Of a stretch of DNA of 64,000 bases, positions 37,750 through 47,479 are shown in pieces. Under the pieces are notes generated by a model that saw nothing but the letters and a program-made list of their open reading frames with translations, made no database searches and was not told the DNA's origin. Source of the stretch: Halomonas citrativorans (GTDB lineage: Bacteria; Pseudomonadota; Gammaproteobacteria; Pseudomonadales; Halomonadaceae); contig NZ_FUKM01000046.1 in assembly GCF_900163645.1 (NCBI RefSeq), forward strand, positions 221,861 through 285,860. The letters are read 5' to 3'. The position numbers and the translations under genes were made by a program. Each line of letters starts with the position of its first letter. Position 1 is the stretch's first letter.

Positions 37750-37776
37750 TAAAGTTTGTGGCGTATCAGCCGATAA
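37750..37776 (+). promoter_or_regulatory. Sigma-28 promoter of flaG
   Basis: A full match, TAAAGTTT-N11-GCCGATAA, on the plus strand. The flaG start lies about 118 bases downstream, leaving a long leader. Confidence 0.92.
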
Positions 37777-37894
37777 TAGTAAGGAGGCTCAGCTATAGAG
37801 GCAGGGCTGATGCTTTATCCAAACCGACTTATCCATGGGTTGTTACTACTGAATCGCTACTATTTAGCCCTTATCTTTACAAGGAACGGCTGTC

Positions 37895-38275
37895 ATGACA
37901 TCACCGCTAACGGATACCATAACAACACTATCAGCCACACCAACACCCCGCCTAACGCCGCAACAACGCCTGGACAGCACGCTTGCCCAGCTGTCAATGA
38001 CAGACAATAGCGGCGCTCAAACTGGCTCAGGAGCTGCCTCAGGAACTACCGCCGTAACAAAAGGCGAGCTGATTGAACCCATCCAGCGCATTAACGCGGC
38101 AATGCAAGCGCATGGAATAGAGTTCGATGTTAGCGATGAGTCATCACGCATTGTGACACGCGTTATTGACCGGGAGTCTGGGGATGTCATTCGCCAAATC
38201 CCTTCAGAAGAAGTGCTGGCGATTGCTGAGCGTCTGGAAGAAATGCAAGGACGCCTTATTTCACTAGAGGTATAA
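37895..38275 (+). CDS. flaG: FlaG-family flagellar protein
   Basis: A 126-residue protein with a Thr/Ser-rich N-terminal half and a C-terminal FlaG domain (IEFDVSDESSRIVTRVIDR, then VIRQIPSEEVL). FlaG proteins affect filament length in polar flagellates. AAGGA lies before the ATG. It is transcribed alone and ends at a long inverted repeat convergent with fliE. Confidence 0.9.
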   Translation: MTSPLTDTITTLSATPTPRLTPQQRLDSTLAQLSMTDNSGAQTGSGAASGTTAVTKGELIEPIQRINAAMQAHGIEFDVSDESSRIVTRVIDRESGDVIRQIPSEEVLAIAERLEEMQGRLISLEV

Positions 38276-38285
38276 AGGCTCGGCA

Positions 38286-38356
38286 AAGCTTTCTTCAAAC
38301 AAGCGCCAGCTAACGCAACACTTACTTATTTCTGGCGCCTTGTTTGAAGTAAGCTT
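38286..38356. terminator. Long inverted repeat between convergent flaG and fliE
   Basis: Arms of about 24 bases (AAGCTT, one mismatch, then CTTCAAACAAGCGCCAG, and its complement with one bulged G) enclose a 22-base loop. Neither side has a strong T-tract, but the location between two converging genes suggests a bidirectional transcription end. Confidence 0.6.
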
Positions 38357-38363
38357 CAAGCCA

Positions 38364-38693
38364 CTACACTTGCATATTCATTACGTCGCGATACGCAGTC
38401 ACCACACGGTTACGCACCTGGAGCCCCATCTGGAAGGCAACGCTCGCTTTTTGCATATCCACCATAACGTCGTTTAGCTCAACGTTCGGCTCTCCTGCCT
38501 GAAACGCCATGGCTTTTGCATCAGCCGCTTTTTGAAGACGATTAATACGCTGAATTGATGCCTGCAGCTCGCTACCAAAACCGCCCTGCCCTACTGCCGT
38601 CGAGACATGCTCACCTTTTAACGGTTGCGCTGCCGCTTGCGTCGCGAGCCCTTGCATTTGTTGAAGCGCTGCTTGTATTGCCGGCGTACTCAT
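38364..38693 (-). CDS. fliE: Flagellar hook-basal body protein FliE
   Basis: Links the MS ring to the proximal rod. The 109-residue protein shows the conserved C-terminal pattern NDVMVDMQKASVAFQMGLQVRN-V in overlapping short segments and ends in YRDVMNMQV. It is a single-gene unit divergent from fliF, as in enterics. Confidence 0.95.
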   Translation of the reverse strand: MSTPAIQAALQQMQGLATQAAAQPLKGEHVSTAVGQGGFGSELQASIQRINRLQKAADAKAMAFQAGEPNVELNDVMVDMQKASVAFQMGLQVRNRVVTAYRDVMNMQV

Positions 38694-38948
38694 ACATAAG
38701 CCTCATCAGCTTTAAATAAAGTAATGGGCAAAGCCTAACACTGCTGTCGCTGCGCTCATACGTACAATTGCGCACTAAAAGCCAAGCTTTTCGTTCATTT
38801 ATGCTCGACACACCTCGGGATAATGGCGCCCATCACAATTCCGCCTTTTCCTCCAGGCGGATAACCGCGATTGACGGATATAGCCTATGCCTTCTTTGGT
38901 GATGCGCCTGGGCCGGCATCTGTTTTGCTTACCCCTTTGGAGGGATGC

Positions 38949-40721
38949 ATGAGTGAAACCGGTGCAACGGCAGGCCGTCAAAACAGCACGACACAAAGCA
39001 CTCTCCGCAATGGTCCAACAGACAGCGATGTAAAAAGCAGTCCTATGGTTGAGCGCCTGTTAAAACAGTTACGTGGTAGCCCGCTGGTAGTGCTGCTAAT
39101 TGCAGGAGCAGCCTCTATTGCTCTTGTCGCCGCACTGTTCATGTGGGCAAGCAGCCCCGAGTACCGCGTTTTATACAGCAATCTTACCGAGGCGGATGGT
39201 GGTCAAATTATTGCAGAGCTTGATAGCCGCTCCGTGCCCTATCAGTTTAGCCAAGGCGGCCAAGCTCTGCTGGTACCAAGTGATCAGATATATACACTGA
39301 GGTTGCAGCTTGCCGAGCAAGGGCTGCCTCGGGGCGGCAATCTCGGCCTTGAGTTAATGGATACCCAGGCGTTTGGTATTAGTCAGTTTGCTGAACAGGT
39401 TAATTACCAGCGCGGCCTGGAGGGTGAGCTGGCCCGCTCAATTGAGTCGCTAGGGCCTGTTGAGCGGGCTCGCGTTCACCTTTCGCTGGCCAAGCCATCC
39501 GTGTTTATTCGTGACCGCGAACCGGCCAAGGCCTCCGTTATATTGACGCTGCTACCCGGCCGCGTGCTGGGCGAGGGGCAGGTAAGCGCCATTATCCATA
39601 TGGTATCCAGCAGTGTTCCCGAGCTTGCCGCAGAGGATGTCACGGTTGTTGATCAAAATGGCCGCCTTCTGTCAGCTAATTCCTCGAAAGGTAATGATCT
39701 TGACGGCTCCCAGCTTGAGTATATCGCGGAAGTAGAGCGCTCTTATCAGCAGCGCATCGAGCATATTCTTACGCCTATCCTGGGCCAGGCCAATGTGCGC
39801 GCTCAGGTCGCCGCACAAATCGACTTCTCAAGCCGAGAACAAACCTCCGAGCGCTATGGCCCGAACCAGCCGCCCAATGAAGCGGCCGTACGCAGCCGCC
39901 AGTTGAGCCTCTCCTTTGACGGTGACGACCCCTTGGCAAGCGGCATTCCTGGGGCACTCAGCAATACGCCGCCCGGCACAGCCCCTTCTCCCATTAACCA
40001 GCCAGAAGGTGCAGAGGGTGACGAGGAAGAAGCTGATGACGTTCCGCCTGAAGCACTGCGTAGTCTGCGTCAGGAAGATGTGGTCAATTATGAAGTCGAC
40101 CGCAGCGTTGAGCATGTACAGCATCGGCTGGGGCAAATTCAGCGGCTTTCTGCGGCCGTCGTAGTTAATTACCGCGACACCGTTAATGCCGAAGGTGAAC
40201 TTGAGCGCGTCGCGCTAACGGACATTGAGGTTGCCCAAATCGAGCGCCTGGTACGCCAGGCAATGGGCTTCTCTGAAGTGCGCGGGGATCAAATTGAAGT
40301 GGTGAATTCACCCTTTGCCGATACCCGCGAGGATGCGGCTGAAACCGATTGGTGGAAAGACCCCGGCACACTCGCGATTGCCAGCACCCTGGGGCGCTAT
40401 CTGTTTGTCGCGCTTGCTGCCTTATTGCTTTATCTACTTATTTTACGTCCCTTGATCAAGCGTTATACGCAGACACCCGCTGTGGCGCCGGTCCTTCCAG
40501 GACAAACGCTTGCGACCAGCGTGGGTGGCGATGTGGAAGACGAGGCTGGGGCTGAGGGTGAAGCGCTTGATGAGGAAGGCAACACCTATAGCAATAAGCC
40601 CAAGCGAAACCGCAAAACGTCGCTATACGAACACAATCTTAATGACCTGCGTGACATGGCACAGGATGACCCACGCATGATCGCCATGATTATTCGCAGC
40701 TGGATGAATGCCAATGAGTAG
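38949..40721 (+). CDS. fliF: Flagellar MS-ring protein FliF
   Basis: Forms the inner-membrane MS ring on which the flagellum is built. The 590-residue protein has membrane helices at about residues 45-65 and 475-495, periplasmic ring-building domains (YRVLYSNLTEADGG, and the SLGPVERARVHLSLAKPSVF region) and a C-terminal FliG-binding tail (LYEHNLNDLRDMAQDDPRM). ATG 38949 is chosen because GGAGGG lies four bases upstream; a longer in-frame extension adds non-conserved residues. It opens the fliFGHIJK series. Confidence 0.97.
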   Translation: MSETGATAGRQNSTTQSTLRNGPTDSDVKSSPMVERLLKQLRGSPLVVLLIAGAASIALVAALFMWASSPEYRVLYSNLTEADGGQIIAELDSRSVPYQFSQGGQALLVPSDQIYTLRLQLAEQGLPRGGNLGLELMDTQAFGISQFAEQVNYQRGLEGELARSIESLGPVERARVHLSLAKPSVFIRDREPAKASVILTLLPGRVLGEGQVSAIIHMVSSSVPELAAEDVTVVDQNGRLLSANSSKGNDLDGSQLEYIAEVERSYQQRIEHILTPILGQANVRAQVAAQIDFSSREQTSERYGPNQPPNEAAVRSRQLSLSFDGDDPLASGIPGALSNTPPGTAPSPINQPEGAEGDEEEADDVPPEALRSLRQEDVVNYEVDRSVEHVQHRLGQIQRLSAAVVVNYRDTVNAEGELERVALTDIEVAQIERLVRQAMGFSEVRGDQIEVVNSPFADTREDAAETDWWKDPGTLAIASTLGRYLFVALAALLLYLLILRPLIKRYTQTPAVAPVLPGQTLATSVGGDVEDEAGAEGEALDEEGNTYSNKPKRNRKTSLYEHNLNDLRDMAQDDPRMIAMIIRSWMNANE

Positions 40722-41721
40722 CGAACTAGCCGACATGAGCGGCGCTCGCAAAAGCGCCATTCTTCTGCTCGCTCTTGATGAAGACAGCGCGGCAGAGGTG
40801 TTCAAGTACCTAAGCGCCAGCGAAGTACAAGATATCAGTATGGAAATGGCGCGCCTAAATCAAGTATCCCACGAGGATATGAAGGCCGTACTTGAAGCGT
40901 TCCACAAAGAGACAGAAGAGTTTGTCGCGCTCAATCTTAACTCCAGCGAACATATCCGTTCTGTGCTCACCAAGGCATTGGGTAGCGAACGCGCGACCAG
41001 CCTGATTGAAGATATCATGGAGACAACCGGCGGCAACTCAGGTATTGATGCGCTCAACCTGATGGAAGCCACCATGGTTGCAGAGCTGATCCGCGATGAG
41101 CATCCGCAGATTATCGCGACGGTTCTGGTTCACCTTGACCGCCATCAAGCGGCAGATATTCTTGAGCACTTTGAAGAAAAACTGCGTAACGATGTCGTCT
41201 TGCGGATCGCCACGTTTAGCGGTGTTCAGCCCGCCGCACTGCAGGAACTCACCGAAGTGCTCACCAGCATGCTGGATGGTCAGAACCTTAAGCGCAGCAA
41301 GATGGGCGGCGTGAGAACCGCAGCCGAAATCCTCAACCTGATGAACTCTTCTCAGGAAGAGACAGCCATCGAAACCGTTCGCGCGCACAACGAAGACCTG
41401 GCTCAAAAGATTATCGACGAAATGTTTCTGTTCGAAAATCTGCTCGACCTGGACAACCGCGCTATCCAAATGGTGCTTCAGGAAGTCGAAACCAATTCGC
41501 TGGTGGTGGCGCTCAAAGGTGCACAGGATGCATTGGTCGACAAGTTCTTGCGCAACATGTCCCAGCGCGCCTCAGAGCTCGTTCGCGAAGACATGGAAGC
41601 ACGCGGACCCATTCGTGTTTCACAAGTTGAAACGGAGCAAAAAGCCATTCTACAAGTGGTGCGCCGCTTAGCCGATTCAGGTGAGATCGTGCTGGCCGGA
41701 GGAGATGACGAATATGTCTAA
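40714..41721 (+). CDS. fliG: Flagellar switch protein FliG
   Basis: Rotor component that meets the stators. The 335-residue protein has the N-terminal FliF-binding domain, the EHPQ motif (DEHPQIIATVLVHL) of the middle domain and the charged C-terminal torque helix. ATG 40714 overlaps the end of fliF by eight bases and has GGATG seven bases upstream; an ATG two codons earlier is less well placed. Confidence 0.97.
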   Translation: MSSELADMSGARKSAILLLALDEDSAAEVFKYLSASEVQDISMEMARLNQVSHEDMKAVLEAFHKETEEFVALNLNSSEHIRSVLTKALGSERATSLIEDIMETTGGNSGIDALNLMEATMVAELIRDEHPQIIATVLVHLDRHQAADILEHFEEKLRNDVVLRIATFSGVQPAALQELTEVLTSMLDGQNLKRSKMGGVRTAAEILNLMNSSQEETAIETVRAHNEDLAQKIIDEMFLFENLLDLDNRAIQMVLQEVETNSLVVALKGAQDALVDKFLRNMSQRASELVREDMEARGPIRVSQVETEQKAILQVVRRLADSGEIVLAGGDDEYV

Positions 41722-42472
41722 TTCGTCGTCTCCTGAGTTTGACCGTCATCGTAGCTGGCAACGCTGGCAAATGGATGAGCTTGTCCCGCAACACAAAGAG
41801 GCCAACCAGGCGCCTGCGGTGCCGTCTGCGCACCAGCGCAAAGTGCTGGCTGCACAAAAAGCAGCCGAACAGGCACATCAGCGCGAACAGCAGGAGCGCG
41901 AGGAGCTTTATGAACGTCTTCGCCAGGAGGCTGAAGAGGCGGGCTATCAGGCCGGGTTACAACAGGGTCATGAAGAAGGGTTAGCAAAAGGTCTGGAAGA
42001 GGGTCGCGCCCAGGCAAAAGAAGAGCTCCAGGAACAGATTCATCAAGCGGTTACGCCCTTGCATACGTTGGCTAAACAGTTTGCAGATGCCTTGGAGCGT
42101 ATTGATGAAATCGTTGCTCACGATCTTGTGGCGCTGTCATTGGCGACAGGCAAGCAGTTAGCTGGGGAAGCCCTGCAAGAAACACCCGAACAAATTCTGA
42201 ATATTGTCCGTGAGCTTCTACATACGGAGCCACCGCTGGTTGGGCAGCAGCGTCTGTGGCTAAACCCTGAAGACCATACTCTGGTAGAAACTCACCTAGG
42301 TAATGAGCTTAGCGCCGCTAACTGGAAATTACAGCCTGACGACCAGTTGGCGCGAGGTGGCTGTCGCGTCACCAGCGCTCAAGGTGAATTAGATGCCACC
42401 TTTGAAAGCCGCTGGCAGGCGATCCAGTCCCAGGCCCGTAAGCGTCATTTACCCCATACTACGTCTTCATAG
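41714..42472 (+). CDS. fliH: Flagellar export ATPase regulator FliH
   Basis: Binds FliI and docks it at the switch via FliN. The 252-residue protein has a conserved tryptophan-containing N-terminus ([11 protein letters not shown]), a long charged coiled coil with the GxxxG-rich [20 protein letters not shown], and a C-terminal FliI-binding domain. ATG 41714 is used because GGAG lies nine bases upstream; it overlaps the fliG stop by eight bases. Confidence 0.93.
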   Translation: MSNSSSPEFDRHRSWQRWQMDELVPQHKEANQAPAVPSAHQRKVLAAQKAAEQAHQREQQEREELYERLRQEAEEAGYQAGLQQGHEEGLAKGLEEGRAQAKEELQEQIHQAVTPLHTLAKQFADALERIDEIVAHDLVALSLATGKQLAGEALQETPEQILNIVRELLHTEPPLVGQQRLWLNPEDHTLVETHLGNELSAANWKLQPDDQLARGGCRVTSAQGELDATFESRWQAIQSQARKRHLPHTTSS

Positions 42473-42483
42473 GCGGACCGCGC

Positions 42484-43878
42484 ATGTCTGACTCAACATG
42501 TCCTCATCAACACCGCTGGCATAAAGCAATACGCCGCACCACGCAGCGGATAAGCCGCTTACCGCACCAGCGCAGTAGCGGCCGCGTAACACGCGCAACC
42601 GGCATGGTGATTGAGGTCGTTGGGCTGCGCGTAGCCGTTGGCAGCGCCTGCCGTATAGAGCTTCCTGGCCCTGATGGGCGCCTTACCGACAGCGACAAAC
42701 ATGCAGAAGCCGAAGTGGTCGGCTTTGCGGGCGACAAACTCTTCCTTATGCCGCTGGAAGAAATTTCCGGGCTGATGCCTGGCGCCAGAGTCTCTCCACT
42801 TGGCGATGGAAGCGGGCACAGCGCACGCCGTTTCCCCATCGGAGATGAATTATTGGGCCGCGTTTTAGACGGCAACGGCAACCCTTTGGATGATCGTGAA
42901 AGCGTTGAGGAGGTAACCCATGCAACGCTTAGCTCGGCGCCACTGAATCCGCTATCCCGCGCGCCGATTGAAGATCAGATTGATGTTGGCATTCGTGCCA
43001 TCAATGCGCTTTTAAGTGTCGGTAGAGGCCAGCGAATGGGCCTGTTTGCAGGCTCCGGTGTCGGTAAATCGGTGCTACTGGGCATGATGGCTCGCTATAC
43101 CCAAGCCGATGTTATCGTGGTGGGCTTAATTGGTGAACGTGGTCGAGAAGTACAAGATTTTATTGATCACATTCTAGGGCCGGAGGGCCGACGTCGTTCT
43201 GTAGTCGTCGCTGCGCCAGCCGACACCTCGCCGCTGCAGCGCCTCCAGGGGGCCGCTTATGCGACACGGCTGGCCGAAGGGTTTCGCGATGCTGGGCGCA
43301 ATGTGTTGCTGATTATGGACTCGTTAACTCGTTATGCTATGGCCCAGCGTGAAATCGCCCTCGCCATTGGTGAGCCACCAGCAACCAAAGGGTATCCACC
43401 CTCCGTATTTGCCAAGCTACCAGGCCTTGTTGAACGGGCAGGCAATGCTGAGCGTGGCGGCGGATCCATTACCGCATTTTATACCGTGCTTACCGAAGGT
43501 GATGATCAGCAAGACCCGATTGCCGACTCTGCTCGAGCAATTCTGGATGGCCATATTGTGCTATCTCGCAGCCTTGCTGAAGCGGGCCACTACCCGGCTA
43601 TTGATATTGAAGCCTCCATTAGCCGTGCGATGACAGCAATTGCCACACCGGAACAACTGCAGGAAGCCCGCGCTTTTAAGCAAATGTTTTCTCGCTATCA
43701 GCGTAATCGGGATTTGATTAGCGTCGGTGCTTATAGCCCAGGCCACGACGCAAGGCTTGACGAAGCGGTGAACCTTTTTCCCGCGCTTGAGCGCTTTCTT
43801 CAACAAAACATTAGCGAGTGTGCAACGCTTGAGGATTCACGCCAGGCACTGCATTCCGTAGTGGGAGGTCGAACATGA
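42484..43878 (+). CDS. fliI: Flagellar export ATPase FliI
   Basis: Hexameric ATPase, related to F1 beta subunits, that helps deliver export substrates. The 464-residue protein has Walker [14 protein letters not shown], the ERGREVQDF segment and Walker [15 protein letters not shown]. It starts 11 bases after fliH and overlaps fliJ by four bases. Confidence 0.97.
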   Translation: MSDSTCPHQHRWHKAIRRTTQRISRLPHQRSSGRVTRATGMVIEVVGLRVAVGSACRIELPGPDGRLTDSDKHAEAEVVGFAGDKLFLMPLEEISGLMPGARVSPLGDGSGHSARRFPIGDELLGRVLDGNGNPLDDRESVEEVTHATLSSAPLNPLSRAPIEDQIDVGIRAINALLSVGRGQRMGLFAGSGVGKSVLLGMMARYTQADVIVVGLIGERGREVQDFIDHILGPEGRRRSVVVAAPADTSPLQRLQGAAYATRLAEGFRDAGRNVLLIMDSLTRYAMAQREIALAIGEPPATKGYPPSVFAKLPGLVERAGNAERGGGSITAFYTVLTEGDDQQDPIADSARAILDGHIVLSRSLAEAGHYPAIDIEASISRAMTAIATPEQLQEARAFKQMFSRYQRNRDLISVGAYSPGHDARLDEAVNLFPALERFLQQNISECATLEDSRQALHSVVGGRT

Positions 43879-44327
43879 GCCATTCACAGCTAGAAATGTT
43901 AACGGGTTTAGCCAAGGATGCTCGCGACCAGGCAGGTCAATTGCTTGCACATGAGCGACAAACCGAGCAGCAGACGGCCGCTCAGTTGCAGTCGCTTAGC
44001 CAGTATCGCACGGAGTATGCCGAGCGTCTGCAAAAGGCCATGCGTGAAGGTATTGACCCCGCTACCATGTACAACTATCAGCAGTTTCTGGCCTCACTTG
44101 ACGCTGCGTTAAGTCGTGCTCGCCAAGCATTAATCGCTCAACAGCAGCGCGTTCAGCAGAGTCAACAGCACTGGCAACAAGAGCAGCGCAAGCTCTCTTC
44201 CTACGATACACTGGCCACCCGCCGTCTATCAGAAGAGCACCGTCGTCTTGAACGCCATGAGCAAAAAACCAATGATGACTTGGTGACCAGCCGCTTGGCT
44301 CGCCAACACAATGAAAAACCGCATTAG
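43875..44327 (+). CDS. fliJ: Flagellar export protein FliJ
   Basis: Coiled-coil protein that inserts in the FliI ring and contacts FlhA. The 150 residues are almost wholly helical, rich in Gln, Arg and Glu, with the family-like [14 protein letters not shown] segment in the middle. The size matches (about 147). The start overlaps fliI by four bases. Confidence 0.93.
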   Translation: MSHSQLEMLTGLAKDARDQAGQLLAHERQTEQQTAAQLQSLSQYRTEYAERLQKAMREGIDPATMYNYQQFLASLDAALSRARQALIAQQQRVQQSQQHWQQEQRKLSSYDTLATRRLSEEHRRLERHEQKTNDDLVTSRLARQHNEKPH

Positions 44328-44346
44328 TGGCACTGAGGAACGATAA

Positions 44347-45774
44347 ATGAACATACAGCTATTGCTGTCAGGTGCACAGAATCAGGGTTCTGCCTCAATG
44401 GCCAGCTCGCCTCTCTCCGCGTCTGTAAACACGCCGGATCTTTTTCGCCAAGCGTTATCTCAAGCAGCTAATTTGCCATCAACTAATGCGCCATTACGTG
44501 CTACGGAAGTAGACAGCCAAACGCCAGTAGAGTCTCAAGAGCAGCTTGCCTCATTACAGGCCAGGTTATCACTCGCAACAAGCGACACGTTAGCGTCACA
44601 GCAGCCGGTTGATCCATTAAACAGCGAGTCATTAACGCCTCTTGATGAGGTCGCAACGAGCGATATGTTAACGCCAGAGCTAGCGATTGATCCGTCCAAC
44701 AGCGAGCCATTAACGTTTCTTGATGAAATTGCTGCCCGCATGAACCTGCTTGCTTCCTTTGCAGAACCAGCCGAGCCGGCTGAAGCGCTTCAAGGGGTAG
44801 CGCCTGAGCTTGAGGCACTGCTCCAACAGCTCGACCTGAGCCAAGAGCAGACCGCTGAATTGCTCAGTGCACTCGGCATAGACCCCCAGCCGGGTATGGC
44901 GTTAGAGCACTCAGACAACGCCATTGAATTACTCTCGCATCTTAGCGAAGAGGAAGCGGGTCAGCTTGTTAGCGCGTTAAGTGTCATGCTTACCGCTACG
45001 ACACAAAGCAGTACTGGGGCATTAGCTAATCACAAAGGGCCGCAGAGCCAACCGTTGAGCAGTGGCGCCTATCGTCACGATGCCTCAAGCACTCTTTCTA
45101 TAACCAACGCTATTGCGACAAAGCTGGACACCGCTAACGGCCAACCAACCGTTGCCAACAGCCAGGATGTTTTGACAAAAATTGGCCCATTGACGCCTTC
45201 AGCGCCGCTGGCAACGCCAGACGAGCTTGAACCGCTTTTACGTGGTGGCCAACCAGCCGCTGCTGGGTTCCCGAACTCAGCCTCCGTCGGTAATGCCCCT
45301 GTAGCAGCGTCCTCGTCGATGCCATCTTCACACGCTTCGCTGGGAACACCAGTCAGCAGTCCTGCCTGGTCTTCACAGCTTGGTCAGCAGTTGGTTCAGT
45401 TCGCTCAGCGCGGAGGCGAGCAACAGATTAAGATGCAACTACACCCTGCTGAGCTTGGGCCACTGTCAATTACCTTGAAAGTCAGTGAGCAAGGGGCACA
45501 AGCACACTTCTTATCGTCGCACATGCAGGTTCGCCAAGTGGTTGAACAAGCGATTCCTCAGCTCCGTGAAGCACTAGCAGAGCAGGGTATTTCGTTAGGC
45601 GAAACCTCCGTTGGCGAGCAGCATAATTCCAATGAACAGGCCTTTGCTGAAAAAGGCAATAACGCTGGTGCGCAGGTGGGCAGTAGCGTAACGGACAGTG
45701 ATCAGGACACGCTAGCGCCCGTTGCGGAGAATATTTCACACCCCCTTGATGGGCGGGTTGATCTTTACGCTTAA
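44347..45774 (+). CDS. fliK: Flagellar hook-length control protein FliK
   Basis: Secreted molecular ruler that measures hook length and triggers the FlhB specificity switch. The 475-residue protein has a long Ser/Thr/Pro/Ala-rich ruler region and the conserved C-terminal domain starting near residue 345 (WSSQLGQQLVQFAQ, then MQLHPAELGPLSITL). A short internal repeat (SDTLASQQPVDPLNSESLTP and SDMLTPELAIDPSNSEPLTF) is visible at residues 78-130. It has to measure an unusually large hook protein (FlgE at 58187-60283). Confidence 0.93.
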   Translation: MNIQLLLSGAQNQGSASMASSPLSASVNTPDLFRQALSQAANLPSTNAPLRATEVDSQTPVESQEQLASLQARLSLATSDTLASQQPVDPLNSESLTPLDEVATSDMLTPELAIDPSNSEPLTFLDEIAARMNLLASFAEPAEPAEALQGVAPELEALLQQLDLSQEQTAELLSALGIDPQPGMALEHSDNAIELLSHLSEEEAGQLVSALSVMLTATTQSSTGALANHKGPQSQPLSSGAYRHDASSTLSITNAIATKLDTANGQPTVANSQDVLTKIGPLTPSAPLATPDELEPLLRGGQPAAAGFPNSASVGNAPVAASSSMPSSHASLGTPVSSPAWSSQLGQQLVQFAQRGGEQQIKMQLHPAELGPLSITLKVSEQGAQAHFLSSHMQVRQVVEQAIPQLREALAEQGISLGETSVGEQHNSNEQAFAEKGNNAGAQVGSSVTDSDQDTLAPVAENISHPLDGRVDLYA

Positions 45775-45828
45775 ATATTCGTTGTACGAGTAGCGACTCA
45801 CGCGCCCAGGTGCGCAAAACCAAAAGAT

Positions 45829-45847
45829 AGGCTCGCCAAGCGAGCCT
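45829..45847 (+). terminator. Hairpin between fliK and fliL
   Basis: An eight-base perfect stem (AGGCTCGC with GCGAGCCT) and a three-base loop, followed by GTTCATTTC. The T-tract is weak. It divides fliFGHIJK from fliLMNOPQR. Confidence 0.5.
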
Positions 45848-45926
45848 GTTCATTTCATCACCGCCCACCATATTAGGCATAATGCGTAATCAGTGGTGTG
45901 TGGCGATTATGGGAACGGAACGACTA

Positions 45927-46403
45927 ATGGCTGAAAAAAGTGGCGGATCCAAAAAACTGCTCTGGATAATGATTGTTCTGGTGCTCCTTTCCTCAGCAGG
46001 GGCAGCAGCAGCCATTTATATGGTGCTTGACCAGCGTAATGAACAGAGTGCTGATGGCGAATCACAGCTACCAGCAGAGCGTGAAACGCCTGTATTTACG
46101 CGAATTGATCCTTTTACGGTCAACCTTGCAGATGATCGCTATGGTTCTCGCCTCTTGTATACAGGAATTACGCTGCGTGTTGGCAATGAAGAGAGCAAAG
46201 CGATTATCGAAGAGCACATGCCTCAAGTGCGTAGCCGTCTGCTGATTTTACTCTCAGGCAAGCAAGCCAGTGAACTTACCTCCACAGAAGGTAAGGAGCA
46301 GCTAGCACAAGCGATTATCAGTCGCCTTGGCGTACCCCTGACGGAAAATCAGCCGCCGCTTGATCTACGCGAAGTGCTGTTTACTGAATTTATTGTGCAA
46401 TAA
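45927..46403 (+). CDS. fliL: Flagellar basal body protein FliL
   Basis: Inner-membrane protein around the stators. The 158-residue protein has one N-terminal membrane helix (about 10-32) and a periplasmic stomatin-like domain with FTRIDPFTVNLADD and a LREVLFTEFIVQ ending. ATG 45927 (MAEKSGG) has CGGAA six bases upstream; two earlier in-frame starts would add unconserved residues. Confidence 0.94.
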   Translation: MAEKSGGSKKLLWIMIVLVLLSSAGAAAAIYMVLDQRNEQSADGESQLPAERETPVFTRIDPFTVNLADDRYGSRLLYTGITLRVGNEESKAIIEEHMPQVRSRLLILLSGKQASELTSTEGKEQLAQAIISRLGVPLTENQPPLDLREVLFTEFIVQ

Positions 46404-46423
46404 CCCGGGCACTGGAGCCGTTC

Positions 46424-47479
46424 ATGTCGCAGGACGATCTACTGTCCCAGGAAGAAATTGATGCCTTACTAAAAGGCGTCAGTGGTGATGAAGAACCATC
46501 GCCCTCCTCTTCGCAGCCAGCTAGCGAGACGCGCATTCGCCCTTATGACCCTTCAACACAACACAGGGTCATCCGTGAGCGCTTGCATGCATTCGACTTT
46601 ATTAATGAGCGATTTGCCCGCTATTTCCGAAACGGCTTGTTTAACTTGATTCGGCGTAGCGCTGACATCACGGTGGAGTCCGTCCGTTACCAAAGCTTTA
46701 GCGAGTTTTCGCGTAACGTGCCGGTACCTACCAACTTAAACCTGGTAGCAATGAAGCCACTGCGTGGCTCGGCATTGGTGGTTTTCCCACCTAACCTTGT
46801 TTTTATGGTGGTAGACAACCTGTTTGGTGGCGATGGCCGTTTTGTTACCAAATCAGACGGCCGTGAATTTACCAATACAGAACAGCGTATTATTTACCGT
46901 CTTCTGAACTTGGCAATTGATGCCTACCAGGAAGCATGGAAGGTCGTGTATCCGGTCGACGTTAATTTTGTGCGCTCTGAAGTCCAGGCCAAGTTTGCTA
47001 ATATCACCAATTCACCGAACGAAATTGTCGTCAACACCAAGTTCAATATTGAAGTGGGCAATCTCTCAAGTAATTTCCAGATTTGCATGCCCTACGCCAT
47101 GATTGAGCCTCTGCGGGATCTGCTCGCCAATCCTATTAACGACAGTAATCAGGACCATGACGGCACCTGGTCCCGACGCATGGCCAGCGAGATACGCCAA
47201 TCAGAAGTAGAGCTGGTGGCAGAGTTTGCTCAAATACCTAGCCGTATTGCACAGGTAATGGGGCTAAAGAAAGGCGATGTATTGCCGCTGGATATTCCCG
47301 ATACGATTACCGCTCGTGTTGATGGAGTCCCGGTCATGGAGTGCGAGTATGGTAGCCAGCGCCAGCAGCATGCGCTGCGCGTTCTCCATATGATCGACCA
47401 TGCCGCTATGAATAACGTATCGTCACTGGACTTTATTAAAGGTTCGAAGCGACAGCAAGCCAAGGAATCCAAAGCATGA
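46424..47479 (+). CDS. fliM: Flagellar switch protein FliM
   Basis: C-ring protein that receives CheY-P. In the 351-residue protein the extreme N-terminus has the CheY-binding motif LLSQEEIDALLKG, the middle domain is CheC-like (RYFRNGLFNLIRRSADI) and the C-terminus is a SpoA domain that pairs with FliN. It overlaps fliN by four bases. Confidence 0.97.
   Translation: MSQDDLLSQEEIDALLKGVSGDEEPSPSSSQPASETRIRPYDPSTQHRVIRERLHAFDFINERFARYFRNGLFNLIRRSADITVESVRYQSFSEFSRNVPVPTNLNLVAMKPLRGSALVVFPPNLVFMVVDNLFGGDGRFVTKSDGREFTNTEQRIIYRLLNLAIDAYQEAWKVVYPVDVNFVRSEVQAKFANITNSPNEIVVNTKFNIEVGNLSSNFQICMPYAMIEPLRDLLANPINDSNQDHDGTWSRRMASEIRQSEVELVAEFAQIPSRIAQVMGLKKGDVLPLDIPDTITARVDGVPVMECEYGSQRQQHALRVLHMIDHAAMNNVSSLDFIKGSKRQQAKESKA

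Larger units (their letters stand above)
37567..37894. other. Divergent intergenic region fliS / flaG
   Basis: No gene is seen in these 328 bases. The region holds two outward-facing sigma-28 promoters (listed separately), about 50 bases apart, and long untranslated leaders for both genes. fliC and fliD, commonly found beside flaG and fliS, are not here. Confidence 0.7.

Noticed and set aside
37810..38010. 66-codon frame overlapping the start of flaG
   Set aside because: The AAGGAGG upstream is too far from its ATG, and the sequence continues out of frame through flaG with no recognisable features.
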